This document shows positions 26,676 to 39,905 of a DNA stretch of 64,000 nucleotides, piece after piece (position 1 is the stretch's first letter; every line of letters starts with the position of its first letter). Made by a program: the position numbers and the translations under genes. The notes beneath the pieces were generated by a model. That model searched no databases. It had not been told where the DNA came from and was given only the letters and a program-made list of their open reading frames with translations. The DNA comes from Aselliscus stoliczkanus (Eukaryota > Chordata > Mammalia > Chiroptera > Hipposideridae): contig CM066737.1 of assembly GCA_033961575.1 (NCBI GenBank), positions 97,554,709 to 97,618,708 on the forward strand, read 5' to 3'.

Positions 26676-26866
26676 GGGCCAGCCGAGTGGCTCAGTTGGT
26701 TAAGAGCTCGCTCAAGAGTGCGAGCTGAGCTCTGAGCAACAGCAGTTCAATGCACAGCCTGTGCTGAGCTGCTGCTAAGCTGCCAACAGGTGGCCGGATG
26801 GCTCAGCTAAAAACAAAAAAAACACACACACAAAAAAAACCACACAAAACAAACAAACAAACAAAC
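26676..26866 (+). mobile_element. SINE-V in intron 9
   Basis: Duplication AGAGTGGCGTCAA / AGAGTGACATCAA; the tail has degenerated into CACACA and (AAAC)n. Confidence 0.9.
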
Positions 26867-26884
26867 AGAGTGACATCAAACCCA

Positions 26885-27300
26885 CATGTCCAACAACTGA
26901 TGAATGAATAAAGAAAATGTGCTGTGTCCATACAATGGAATATTCAGCCATAAAAATGATGTACTGAAACATGCTACATGCATGAACCTTGAAAACATGC
27001 TAAGTGAAAGAAGCCAGACACAAAATATTCCATTTACATGAAATGTGAAGAACAGGCAAATTTATAGAAACAAAGTAGTTTAGTGGTTGCCAAAGGCTGG
27101 GGGGTGTTGGGGAAAAATGAGCACTGACTGCCTAATGGGTATGGGGTTTCTTTTGGGGGTGAAAATATTCTGGAACTAGACTGCGGTGATGGTTACACAA
27201 CTCTGAATATATTAAAAAGTATTGAATTGTACACTTTGAAGGGTGAATTGTACGGTATATGAATTATATTTCAATAAGTTATTAAAAAAAGTAACATAAA
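26885..27300 (+). mobile_element. old L1 3' end in intron 9
   Basis: CATACAATGGAATATTCAGCC to TATATTTCAATAAGTTATT. Confidence 0.75.
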
Positions 27301-27782
27301 AAAATTTACGTAACAAAATGAATTAGATGATATGATCTTCAGCCATATGGAGAAGCTATATATTTAGCCCAATCATGTTGCTGCTAAAACAATTATGCTG
27401 TCTCAATTTTGAAATCATATTCATATAAAACTCATGTGTCATACACAAATTATTTCATAGTTATATCCCTATGATTCCTGGCATTCTCTAAGGCATGCTA
27501 CTCTTGCCACTGTTTTGGGAGCTTGGATAAATTTAATAAACTCTGACAGAATATCCAAAGATTCATCTCTGTGACTAGGCCATAAATAGTGGACAAGGAA
27601 AACTGTATTACTCTCCAAAGGCTGACATGGGATTCAGACCTTGCTTTATAAATTCACATTATTTTCCTACGGCCTAAATTTTATTTAATGCTTAAGAACA
27701 AGTCAAAAGGACTGAAAAGTGATCAAATTTATAATAAATAAAATTAATGCAAGGATTTGCACTAAGAATATATGCCATCCTA

Positions 27783-28013
<231 letters not shown>

Positions 28014-28332
28014 CTATGAATATGAAAATATTAATTAGTCAACACTAAAAATGACTTATTAACAAGAAAACACCAAGTTACAGTCCTTCGTTATCTTGCA
28101 TGTCACCTAGCATATTAGGAAAGTTCACATAAAAGAAACGCCATTTATGTGCACCTACTATAAATGAGATTCAAGTATTCATTCCACTTTGGTCAAATAA
28201 GATATTACCACTATAAATTTTTAAAGATTCTTAGATGAAGTGTGACATGTGAAATGTAGCAATTTTAATAAAATGATACAAAGCAACTGGGAAGTTTTCA
28301 TAGATTCCATTTTAGTTCTACTGCTTATTTTA

Positions 28333-28445
28333 ATTTTTTTTTTATTTTTTGAGGGCAGTGTCACTGGCCCTCTTATGTGGGACCGAACCGGGGCTGCTGG
28401 CTTCCCAAGCCAGCGCTTAACCACCGTGCCACTCGGCCGGCCCTC
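28333..28445 (-). mobile_element. SINE-S in short intron 8
   Basis: Duplication CTACTGCTTATTTTA at both ends; about 60 bp from the exon 8 donor. Confidence 0.95.
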
Positions 28446-28494
28446 CTACTGCTTATTTTATAATAATTATGTCAGACAGGCAAGACCGCTTTTA

Positions 28495-28629
<135 letters not shown>

Positions 28630-29771
28630 TTATATAGAAGTACATTTCTAATAAAAATTTTGCTTTCAAGACAAAAACGGTAAGTAAAAGGCATATGAAT
28701 TCAGAAACAACTGTATAATTCCAAGTTCAGCTTGACGGCTACTCACTGCAGTTTGATTTTACATTATAAAGATATTATGTCCAATTTGACATCCAGAAGT
28801 AGCACTTACCCTAGGTTAGCTGTCTTCATATAAACTTACCCACTCATAAAGCTGGAGCTCCAGAGTCTCAGTAGGTTTTGCAATAACTCCAGCTGGTCAA
28901 GCACAAATATTTAATGAGCCACTATCAGCTGTCCTCATGCCACCAATCCAGATCCAGTATCTCTATTGAGCTCCTGAGCTGTGTTAGCAAACAATGGGCC
29001 AGAGAATACCTAAGGAAATCCCTATTTTATCAAATATCTATTTCACCTCGAACCAGGGCAGCCCAATTTGACCCCACAGGGGTGCACACATTTGCCTGCA
29101 GAGCAATAATCCAGTTACCGTTTTTTTGAAACAGGTCAACTGTTTATTCCCACTATTCATTTATTTTTTAAAGTTCTTTGGTAGACTGCTTCACTAATAT
29201 CTGGGTCAGCATAAGGAAGCTAAATCACTGATACAGGTGGGACAAAAAATGATTTCCATGCATTTATTTTGGAAGGAGTCCTGCATTCAGCACATCAAAC
29301 TTGTACAGCATAAATTGATGTATGGCAAGGACCAATTAAACTTAGAATCTTATATTCATACTACCGTACTCAGGCATTCTGAGAAAGACAAAGTCAAGAG
29401 CAAATTTATTGCAGTACTACAAAAAAAGAGAGTATGTTTTCCAGTACTACAAAAAGTTTTCTATTACTAGAGTGTCTTCAGAAGCACTAGCATGAATATG
29501 TTAGTTGATATGCAATGTGATTTTATTTCAGCCAGAGGTTATTTTTTTAACTAGGTTATTTGAGGAAGACATCGTGTATTGGCCACATCAGATCTCACCT
29601 AGCCACTGTTGCTCTCTCCTTGGCTAACACAAAGTGAAGAACAAAACAGACGTGAAGCAAACTAACCAATGCATCAATTTCTCTTCTGCATTGGTGGGCT
29701 ATATGGGTAGTTTTCCTATCAAAACAATAGGTAAATTTTGAGTAACAAGTCATATTGAAAATATGAAAGCA

Positions 29772-29886
29772 GGGCCGGCCGAGTGTCACGGTGGTTAAGA
29801 GCTGGCTTGGGATGCCAGCGGCCCCGGTTCGGATCCCACATATGAGGGCCAGGGACACTGCCCTCTAAAAAAAAAAAAAGAAAAAA
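29772..29886 (+). mobile_element. SINE-S in intron 7
   Basis: Duplication GAAAATATGAAAGCA. Confidence 0.95.
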
Positions 29887-30239
29887 GAAAATATGAAAGC
29901 AAACTATGAATATCTAATGGCACTGACAAACCTGTGCCTATAATCACTCGCCAGCACTAATGATAAAGTATAAGGTAAATAGTTATTAAAAAAAAATCAA
30001 TCTAGGGTAAAACCCTCTGTGTTCTCTTTGACCAGTTGCTAAGTCCCACCAATATTTACCTCCTCATAGTTTTTCTCCTTACCTATTCCCACTTGAGTGC
30101 AGCCTCTAATTCCTTCTCACATGGCCCATCTGGAGATAGGCCTAACGGTTTGTTTGCTCACCACCTAGCTGGTACATGCAAACCTGTCCTACATACCGAA
30201 TGCTGCAGATCAACATGGTAATGTACAACTATGAGAATA

Positions 30240-30700
30240 TAACTCCTCTAATCCAACATTTCTAAAGATTCTGCACTGCTCCCAAATAAAGTCTAAATTT
30301 CATAGCCTACAACTTAAAGACATCACTTTTTACCACCTTACCATATACTGTTCTCTTGCTGAGCCAAATTACTGGCAGTTCCTTGAGCACTTTCTAATCT
30401 ATTGTACCGAGGTTCATTTTTATCATGGCCTCCTGAAATGAAACTCACTGTTGAGGACCAATACAAGGGCTGCTGCTATGAAACCTGCCGTATCTTCTCA
30501 GTCAAGACTGCCTGCTATCAACAACCTCAATTCCCAATGTTTCTGGTCATTAATTAGATTTAACCTTGGTCTGTAACATGGGTATAGTCTGTTTCCATGA
30601 CTAGGCTGTGAGCTCCTTGAAGGAAAGGTTTCATAGTATCTTATACAAGGTGTTGAACTCAATATGCACTGAACGCTTAAATGAGGGTCCATACTACTTG
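30240..30700 (+). repeat. L2-like 3' region
   Basis: GGCTGTGAGCTCCTTGAAGG and AACTCAATATGCACTGAACG are L2 3'-end landmarks. Confidence 0.55.
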
Positions 30701-31042
30701 CCTTTGCATTCATAATTAGTTGTAAAATTTACATCTGATGCTTGATCACTAACTTTTCTTGGAGGATTGTATACAATAATACAGAACGAAAGTCAAGAAT
30801 TTGTTTACCACTGCTGATACAGCATGTCTGGTGACCCAAATGCTTAAAGAGGCCAAGCAGTACCAAATAAATGAAGTGGATAGTGTGTGGGAAAAATAGG
30901 AAGTGTTGGGGACTTATGAATTAGAAAATATATCTCCTGTTCTAAGGGGTTAGCAGCTAGGCCACTCAACTTGGGGCCCAGATTTGACACATCGCCCATT
31001 TTATTTCAAGAGAAATCAGAAATCTGGACCTTCATGTGAAAC

Positions 31043-31878
31043 TATTACAGGCCAACAGAGCAGCAACCCCCACCACTGAGAAACTTTTAAGTTTTCTTTC
31101 CTATAGAAATGTTAAGTATAAAAATGTTAAGTCTCCTCCCTAGTTCTTTAGTTTCTTAGCTCTTGGCTTTGATTACTCTTCTAACCAGTTTGTGAATCTT
31201 ACACTAAAGGTCCCCCTTGCATCTTAATTGCTTTGTAAATCAGTTCCTGAATCTGAAACAATAGAAGTCTCCTACCCCTGCTTCCGATAACTACTTGAAA
31301 GCCTCAGACTTCCTAATATCCCCCAGGCCAGTAAGCTCAATGTCAAACCCAGTCTGTGTCCAGACAACTGACGCCACCCAAAACTCCCCTTTGTATTGTA
31401 ATTACCTACCCCTGTGGGAAAACAAATGGGCACAAAATACCCAAGTAGATCTGACCAGTCACTCACACCTGCGCAGGACCTCTTGTCAATCACAGGTGCC
31501 AATCAAGTGGTCCCATGCCCAGAGGGGAGCAGCCCATTCTAGAGAAAAAAGGATGGAAACCCTAAGTCCTGGGAAGTCCGGGCTTCCCCTTCTCCTTTTC
31601 CTTCTTTTTTGACCCCTGCCCTGCTCCTTTTGAGGGCTTCTTCCCTTTGAGCCTCGCCTTTGCGCGTGGCCCACTCCACACTCTTCGGAATGTAACTTCT
31701 AGTAATGGGCCCTTGAGCCATCCTCTGCTTCTCAGGCCTAATTTTACTTCTATATGTACTATTTCTTCTAATAAACTACTTATTTTACTGCTATACTCTG
31801 GTATCTCGTTCAATTCTTTACTCGAGTTGCCAAGGACCTGGACTTTGCGCTGAGAAAGGCCCACTCTCTGAGACAACA
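31043..31878 (+). mobile_element. solo ERV LTR in MBTPS2 intron 7
   Basis: An 836-bp LTR of the same family as A-C. It has an AATAAA near 31,770 and an R/U5-like stretch TCTCGTTCAATTC. No internal viral sequence is next to it. It is antisense to MBTPS2. Confidence 0.75.
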
Positions 31879-32277
31879 AAACCCCTTGAATTTAAATACT
31901 GGCGGCCAATTAAAATGTTAAAACAGTATAAGCCAAACCAAATACATCTGCTGAGGCTGGATTTGTCCTTAGGCTACCACCAATTTTCAAAGTCTGGGTA
32001 ATGGCTTTTTCCTATTATGAGTATTCCAACCAAAACACAAATCCATGGCCGAGGCTGTCCTGACAAGATTAAGTGCCTCCTGACACGCAGAATTTTACAA
32101 TAAGAAGATAAATATTTTGTTACCATGTGAGATGTAAACTTGATATTTCTGTTGATCAATTTTTAAAAAGTTGTAGGTTTAAAAAATATTTTATTTTAGG
32201 GTCTTTTCTACTGGGTCACATTCAAGAACAAGTTACTGAACCAATTTCTGTGACTCAATTCTAAATCTATAAGATGA

Positions 32278-32728
32278 GGGCCGGCCGAGTGGCGCATTGG
32301 TTAAGCGCTGGTTTTGGGATGCCAGCGGCCCCGGTTCGGATCCCACATGAGGGCCAGTGACACTGCCCTCTACAGCTAACAACAGCTCCACCTGGAGCTG
32401 GGCTGTGCGAGCCCCGGTGATGGTGTGGGCTGCAGCCCCTGCTGCAGTGGGCTGCCATAGGCTATAGTGAGTGGCCCGCAGCCAGCGTGAGTGGCTGGCA
32501 GCCAAGCGTGAGCTGCCAATAGCCGCGATGAGCGACATCCAGAGGCCAGCGACAGATCTGCCTCATCCGGGAAGAGCGCAATGACGATACCAACAGTGAA
32601 GCAACATCCTCCACAACTAAACTGAAGAACAAGAAGACGGCAACTTGTCTGTTCCCCTTCCCCGATTCCCCAACGCTGTTCCCCTCCACCAATTCCCCAA
32701 TAAAATCTTTAAAAAAAAATAAATAAAT
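32278..32728 (+). mobile_element. SINE-L in intron 7
   Basis: Duplication AAATCTATAAGATGA; tail ends in (AAAT)n. Confidence 0.95.
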
Positions 32729-33165
32729 AAATCTATAAGATGATGATGCCATAGACAATTTTCACATTAGTGTACTTCTATCAAGAATTGGAGAGGCCAA
32801 TCCAATTCTACTTTGGAAGAATTCCAGACCGCAGTGAGAGGTCCCAGAGGCGTTCATGGGTTCAATTTAACTTGAGTTATACTGAAGATTAAAATTGTCC
32901 CTTAATCTCCCTGGTCTGGGAAACAATTAATTTAAGACCAGGTCAGTACCATGATTCCACTACAGGGAGAGCCTGCATAGCCCGAAGCTACCCTAAGGTG
33001 GGACTTAAGATAATCATAGAAATAGTCTAGTCTTCAAAGGATGGTCCAGACCAGAGGTGATTTTGGAATAAAGCTAGAAAGAAGAGACTTTTTCAATCTA
33101 TAGTTCATAGGCCCCACTATTTGTTATATCACTAAAATGAACTGAACAATTTTCTTACCCTAGCT

Positions 33166-33167
<2 letters not shown>

Positions 33168-33213
<46 letters not shown>
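33168..33213. repeat. (TA)n microsatellite
   Basis: About 22 TA units. Confidence 0.97.
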
Positions 33214-33216
<3 letters not shown>

Positions 33217-34606
33217 GCTAGAGCTCCAACACAAGAGGCAAGTCTATTTATTCTTAGTTCTACAGGAGACTTTGTAGTAAAAAGCAGTTTACGAGTAAAC
33301 ATGATAATCTTTCTCTCTCTTCAATTTAGGGTAGCAAAGAAACAAACTGTGGATTACAACTTGATGTTCACAATGGGAAAATACATCTTTTTTCCAAACG
33401 TTACAAAAAAATGTAGGCATGAAAACAATCCAGGTGCTCAAAATACGTGGAAAAGATTTCCGTAGTTTTTCTTTTATTGTCTTAAACCAGATTGGGAAGG
33501 GTCTTTTCTCTTTTGTTAAAGATATGTAAGACAGGACAATATTCCTGTCGCCAGGCAGTTACAGGCATATACCCCCACCTCCTTGGAATAGGAACATAGG
33601 CTGTTAAAGGGAATGCCTGAGTCTGGGTTCACAGCTTCATTTTAGGAGCAGTTGCTTTCAGTATTCAATCTCATGCTCCTTAAAATGTAGTTCAAATGCT
33701 AGACTTGCTGAGTACAATCTTCAGTACTCAAGATAATGCTTTCAGAAAAGAAAAAAGGAATTTTGCTCTATGCATATATGAAATGATATGAAATGAAGAA
33801 TGTCCTCTCAAACTAAAGAAAGAGGATACAAGCTACTTGTCAGGAAAATAATCTCCCCAGAAGAGTCAGACTAGCTCTTGTCTGTAACTTTTGGTTCTAT
33901 TCAAATCACTAAGTGGCATATGGATACCCAGCAATCCTAAAAGCAGAAGGTTGAAAGTGAATGGGGAAAAAAGTTTTTGCTTTCTGTTCTGACCAGGAAA
34001 TGAAACCAGAGATCTCTTCTAGGTGTAAAGGGCTCCAGGCCCTCACCCAGTGTCCTTTTTGGGGCTACCTGGAAAGGCCATTCAGTCTTCAAGGACTGTA
34101 TGGGACAAGCTATTTAGGTTTGCCCTATGCACCAAGAGAGGAGGTGGAATTAAACCAGCTTTGGCTCTCTTGGTGATATTCCTAGTTTAGCAGGTTAATG
34201 TTTAAAAAAAAAAGAGATTAACAAAAGAAAAAAAGCAGGTCCCAACAATTTCATAAAATGTACAGTCATTTCACATAAATTACCCACATTTTTCTAACTC
34301 GCCAGAAATCTGTTAATATTGTAAGGAGGACATCTAATCTGCTTAATTAAGACCTTAATTAATTAATATATTAGGGAATATCTTTAAAAATATAATACTA
34401 CATCTGGGGGAATCAGGGTACTGAAATAGGAGGCAGAAATGACTGGTTGGACAGCTTATGAGCGTTCCCAGAGTCAGGTCTTTCCAAGGTGACTTTATTG
34501 TTTTGAAGTGGTAATTCCTAGAATTTTATTTACGTATACTGAATTCCACTCTAAATTGAATACAAATCACCTTTGGATTATTGGCACTTTTGTATTATCA
34601 TATCTG

Positions 34607-34735
34607 GCTCTATCTTTCTCCTCCATTCATAATGAAGAAAAAAAAACGTACCTACATACATGTAAAATACTATTAAGCCATAGCTTTCTTAAATGTCAAC
34701 AGCTCCAGTGGTCACGTGTGCCATTAAAATTAATC
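34607..34735. repeat. local duplication, copy 1 of 129 bp
   Basis: CTCTATCTTTCTCC to AAAATTAATCT recurs at 36,083-36,211 with about four or five differences. The sequence is unique otherwise, not a known repeat. Confidence 0.9.
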
Positions 34736-34777
34736 TAGCATATATTTTCAATTGCATTTACAGTCATTAAGATTCCT

Positions 34778-34886
34778 GGGCCGGCCGAGTGGCGCGGTGG
34801 TTGACCGATGGCTTGGGAGGCCAGTGGCCCCGGTTCGGGTCCCACATATGAGGGCCAGTGACACTGCCCTCAAAAAAAAAAAAAAA
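34778..34886 (+). mobile_element. SINE-S
   Basis: A-box variant GTTGACCGATGG; flanks share ATTCCTG. Confidence 0.92.
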
Positions 34887-35904
34887 AAATTCCTGTAAAC
34901 TGGTTAAGTACATGTACTCAATTTAAAAATGGTTACATAGAGGTACAGTTTTATCATATAGTCATGTAAAATCAACATAAATCATAATACATGTTGCTTC
35001 TAAGGAGATTAAATAGATATTGAAGAAGAATTATTTTGGCATTGATTTTTTTAAAAGGGTAGAAGAGTAATATCTGCTTTAGGTTTTTAAACAAATACGT
35101 CTAAAATATAGCATATGACCTATAAGAGTGAAATACTCAAAAAGTTAATAAGGAAAGAGTTTCAGATATTTCAGGGAAACTTTTCATTTCCATTCTGACT
35201 GGAAAAAGAAAAAACCTTAAACATGTAAAATACAGATATAATAATTAAAACAATCCTATTAGAGAGAACTTATATTTATTTGATTATTGTGTCATTTTGG
35301 CTTTTGTAATTCAATACAGATGATACCAAATTTAGAGAAACTGGAGGAAAATGATAAAGGATCTAAGAAATATACAATAATAGATTATTTCTCTTAAAGA
35401 ACACATTGTGGGTTACATACCAGCCTCCTGTCATCTGAAAAGTTTTGTAAGATGGTAAGTGGCTCTTGGGAGTAGGAAAAATTTAAAAATATTTCAACCT
35501 TCAACCTCAAAGAATCAGGTTAACCCACCAAACAAGCTTAACATCACCACAAGGGAGATAAACAGACACTGGTGCCTCCTAACACGACATGATAGGAAGT
35601 ACTGAGCTGAGGGCTACCTGTAAGTATTTTTGCTCCCCTGTCCCCAAATGGATCCTGAATCTAATCAAGCTGCTAGACCTAATTACCATTTATAGAAAAT
35701 TCAGGGGGCATCTGAACACGTTACTGACACCATGAGGATAAGATATAATTGGACAAATCCAGGATATGGGAAATCTGACAAAACAAATGACTCAGTTTCT
35801 TCAACAACTGATATTAAAAAAAAAAAAGTCAGGGGGAATTATTATAAGTTAAGAGGCTTAGAAGACAAGTGAAACAAACCAACTATTTAAAAAATGGGTT
35901 AGAG

Positions 35905-36540
35905 AATCCTGCTCATCTTGGTGGCCTAGCCCCCTTCTCCCTCCCCCCACCACCTGTGATTGTGCTCTGAGGTCTGCAAGGGGTCGCCGCCAAGGTTTCC
36001 TCCAGCCCACAAACAAGAGCATAGCAGCTACCCCGCCACCCCCTCCAGAGGCTCGTTCGGGGCCACCCACGAATACTACTGGCGCTCTATCTTTCTCCTC
36101 CATTCATAATGAAGGAAAAAAAAGGTACCTACATACATGTAAAACACTATTAAGCCATAGCTTTCTTAAATGTCAACAGCCCCAGTGGTCACGTGTGCCA
36201 TTAAAATTAATCTGTTACTGGGTTCCACTTCCAGTAACAGCTCCTGCCTGTGGACGTGCCAAGTGCCCTGGGGGAGCCATCCCCCACTACCCCGGTCTCT
36301 CTAAGGCTGACCCGGGCCACTCGTGGGCGAGCTGCTTTTTCGGGGAGTCTACTGTCCCGCTCATGGACACAGTGTTGGAGTCCTCAGCGCACTCGCAATC
36401 TCCCCAGGCCTCCAGCCGTACGATCACCTGTGACCTGGCCGGGGAAGCCACAAAGAAGCAGCCAGGTGACCAGCGCAGCAGGCAGCTGACTTCCAGACGC
36501 GCTAGGCTCTTTTGAACTCTGTCCCCTCCCCACCCCCACA
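35905..36540. other. CpG-rich patch interrupted by a duplicated 129-bp block
   Basis: Two CpG- and C-rich segments (about 35,905-36,082 and 36,212-36,540) stand out in AT-rich intron 7. Both plus-strand and minus-strand frames are fairly open (for example plus-strand MDTVLESSAHSQS to LTSRRARLF), but I recognise no protein. Between them sits a 129-bp block copied from 34.6 kb. It could be an unrecognised processed pseudogene or a non-templated rearrangement product. Confidence 0.6.
36083..36211. repeat. local duplication, copy 2 of 129 bp
   Basis: Direct-orientation copy about 1,476 bp from the first, flanked on both sides by CpG-rich sequence absent around copy 1. Confidence 0.9.
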
Positions 36541-36596
36541 GACTAGGCAGGCTGGAACAAGCAGCAGCAATTAGGTTCTTTTATATTCAAACAGCA

Positions 36597-36623
36597 AAAC
36601 ACACACACACACACACACACACA
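36597..36623. repeat. (CA)n microsatellite
   Basis: About 13 CA units. Confidence 0.95.
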
Positions 36624-36649
36624 AAGAAACAGTTGAGCGAGCCTCACTC

Positions 36650-36985
36650 TTTACTCTCCAAGCCTTCCTGACATCACATAACAGTGTGCCAAAGTGGATA
36701 TTGGGAATTATTGTTGAATTTGTTGGGTGTGATAACAGTACTGTGATCATGTTTAAAAAGTCACCATCTATTAAAGATAGGCTGAAGTTTATGGATGAAA
36801 TGCCAAGATGCTTGGGATGTACTTTAAAACACTCCCCACAAAAGTAAACTGATTGGATGAAAAAAATTGGCAAGATGTTGATAATTGCTGAAGCTAGGAT
36901 AAGGATGCATGAGGTTTCATTTATACTACTCTATTGACTTTTATGTATGTCTGAAAAGTTTTTACAATAAAAGTTCTTAAATATG
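36650..36985 (+). mobile_element. old L1 3' end
   Basis: ATGCTTGGGATGTACTTTAAAA and TTTACAATAAAAGTTCTT. Confidence 0.6.
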
Positions 36986-37075
36986 GGTTATATATGCAAA
37001 ATTACATTTGAAAAATTTTTTTAATCGGTTCTTACTATTTTGCCATTGTTGTACACAGTACTTTAGTAAAGTTAC

Positions 37076-37323
37076 TCTTTTTTTTTTTTCTTTGAGTACA
37101 GTGTCACTGGCCCTCATATGTGGGACCGAACTGGGGCCGCTGGCTTCCAAAGCCAGTGCTTTAACCACTGCGTCACTGGGCCGGCCGAGTGGCGTGGTGG
37201 TTAAGCGCTGGCTTAAGAAACCAGTGGCCCCGGGTTCAGTCCCACATATGAGGGCCAGTAACACTGCCCTCAAAAAAACAAACAAACAAACAAAAAAAAA
37301 CCACTGCGCCACTCGGCCGGCCC
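37076..37323 (-). mobile_element. SINE-S, split by an inverted SINE-S
   Basis: Outer element with duplication AGTAAAGTTACTCTT / AGTAAAGTTATTCTT. Confidence 0.92.
37178..37298 (+). mobile_element. SINE-S nested in the element above
   Basis: Inner duplication AACCACTGCGTCACT / AACCACTGCGCCACT comes from the host SINE. Confidence 0.93.
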
Positions 37324-37755
37324 AGTAAAGTTATTCTTGATTATTAATCATATTTCCTAACCAATAGATGTGGACAAGTATCCAGGGCAATTCTTGAATT
37401 AAAGATATAGTCTGTGAGCATAATTTGTATGTTCCAACACTTTCACTAAATTGTACCCCCATAATTTTGTATAAAGAGCCGGGAGGCTGATTTTCCAGAG
37501 CTGAAAGAACTCAAAATAAATTTGGTAGCTTCTGAGATTAAACTTGCTTCACCCTGCCACTGGCTACACAGAACAACAGATCTGACTTCAGGGGGTATTT
37601 TCAGAAGCCAAGATGACTTCCTCTGGATGACTGCCACATACAATAACTCTATCCCAAATAGCTTTGGACACGCACACTATCCATACAGCACAGAGGAATT
37701 TAATGACTGGAATTTAGTTCATTGCTTATGGTTGTGCTGATACAACACACTTTTT

Positions 37756-37859
37756 TTTTTTTTTTTTGAGGGCAGTGTCACTGGCCCTCGTATGTGGGAC
37801 CGAACCGGGGCCACTGGCTTCCGAAGCCAGTGCTTAACCACTGTGCCACTCGACCGACC
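37756..37859 (-). mobile_element. SINE-S in intron 7
   Basis: Duplication CAACACACTTTTT; 286 bp upstream of nothing but intron, exon 7 lying further right. Confidence 0.93.
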
Positions 37860-38124
37860 CAACACACTTTTTCTTTTGAATGCAGAAAGAATTAGACACT
37901 AGAGTCCTGAAAGTCAAATATGATATTACGAAATTAGAAGTAAAACAATAATACATAATAAAGGAAACATACATATTAGTATCCAACTTACTAAGGATGT
38001 TTACTAATTTGGGCCTATTATTACTTGACTGATGTTACTTTAGAGAAATTAGAGCAAAATAAATCTATAGACATAATTTAAGAATTGGTGAATGGCAAGT
38101 ACTGCTGTTTGAAGCATTATATTA

Positions 38125-38343
<219 letters not shown>

Positions 38344-38544
38344 TCAAATCAGATAATGTGTGAAGACAAGCTATGATTAATCTGAGCACAAATAGTTCAA
38401 GACACTGAATTGATTAAATAGGATATTTTCAATAATACAGAAAATAATCCAGCTTTGACTCCAAGATATGTAGTCCTAGAAAATTAACAAAACAAAGCCC
38501 AACAATTAGTTACTTTTCCTGCTTCTCCAAGATTTTGAATTTTA

Positions 38545-38636
38545 TTTTATTCATGTGTTTGTTTATTTTTATTAGTTTCAGGTGTACAAAACAATGCACT
38601 AGTTATACTTTTCACCCCTCACAAAGTGACAACCAG
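38545..38636 (-). mobile_element. L1 3' tail fragment in intron 6
   Basis: TTTCAGGTGTACAAAACAATG and CACCCCTCACAAAGTGAC mark the extreme L1 3' end. Confidence 0.65.
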
Positions 38637-39185
38637 AGTTTGAATTTTTTTTGCAACTGGAAAAAAACCCAAAACCCACTTGCCAACTGTTACAGTTAAA
38701 ATGACAGTTTTTCTTAAACTGCTAATTAAATTTTTTTTATGAAAGTAGTCATCAGAAGTACTTCCTTTTCCTATATCCTCAGTGGGTAACGTAAGACAAG
38801 TCCTTAGTTTGAAACAGTGCCAGATATGCAGACAACACTGTCAGCACAATGAATATGTGAGCCAGATGATCACAAAGGTAATTTTCCTCTTCCACAAGTC
38901 TGAATAGAAGACTTGATACCATCCAGTCTTTTTTTTTTTTCGAACGGAGTGAAATAAAGTTGAAAACAAGCTCCCACCAAATATTCCGGCTGGCTAGCTT
39001 AGGTTTCATATTCCTTACTTAAGAGCAGACATTTGACTTAAAAGCAGAGTTATAAAAATAAACAGTAAGGGCAAATGATGCATTTAATCAACAAACTATA
39101 GATAGAAAATCTTGATACTCTTTTTGTAACTCAGAACAGAAACAATTTTCAGTATTTTTAAAAAGCCAATGTGTTCACAGAACTA

Positions 39186-39482
<297 letters not shown>

Positions 39483-39732
39483 TCAACCAGGGCCAGGAAT
39501 GATCTTGATATTTGAATTTCACAACACCTGGGCATTCTGATAAACCAGTAAAGTAACTAGAAGAAGCTGTGAGGCTTCTTGTCAATGTACTTGTTAGTAC
39601 AGCAGACAGATGTTTAATTAGAGGCGTCTTCCATTTCAGAATTTAAAATGCAAAATAAGCCTGTTAATACATTAGGAAGACCACATGCTAATGATTTAAC
39701 ACGAATAAAATCTATATCCTATATTACATACT

Positions 39733-39735
<3 letters not shown>

Positions 39736-39780
<45 letters not shown>
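39736..39780. repeat. (TA)n microsatellite
   Basis: TA run beside the mariner-like MITE. Confidence 0.95.
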
Positions 39781-39784
<4 letters not shown>

Positions 39785-39787
39785 ACA

Positions 39788-39905
39788 GAGGATGCCAAAA
39801 TTGTACACACATTTTAAGGAAAAAAACTGTATTAAAATTGTAATTATACCAATAACAAAAGATGAATACAAGTCATGTGTATACATTTTTTGGCACCCCC
39901 GTATA
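39788..39905. mobile_element. mariner-like MITE
   Basis: Ends GGATGCCAAAATTGTACACAC and GTGTATACATTTTTTGGCACC are inverted copies, with TA at the right border. A second copy lies at 53 kb. Confidence 0.7.

Larger units (their letters stand above)
32744..34777. other. intron 7 unique block
   Basis: No SINE or L1 recognised apart from the TA microsatellite and the first copy of the 129-bp duplication. The longest frames lack any similarity I know. Confidence 0.6.
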
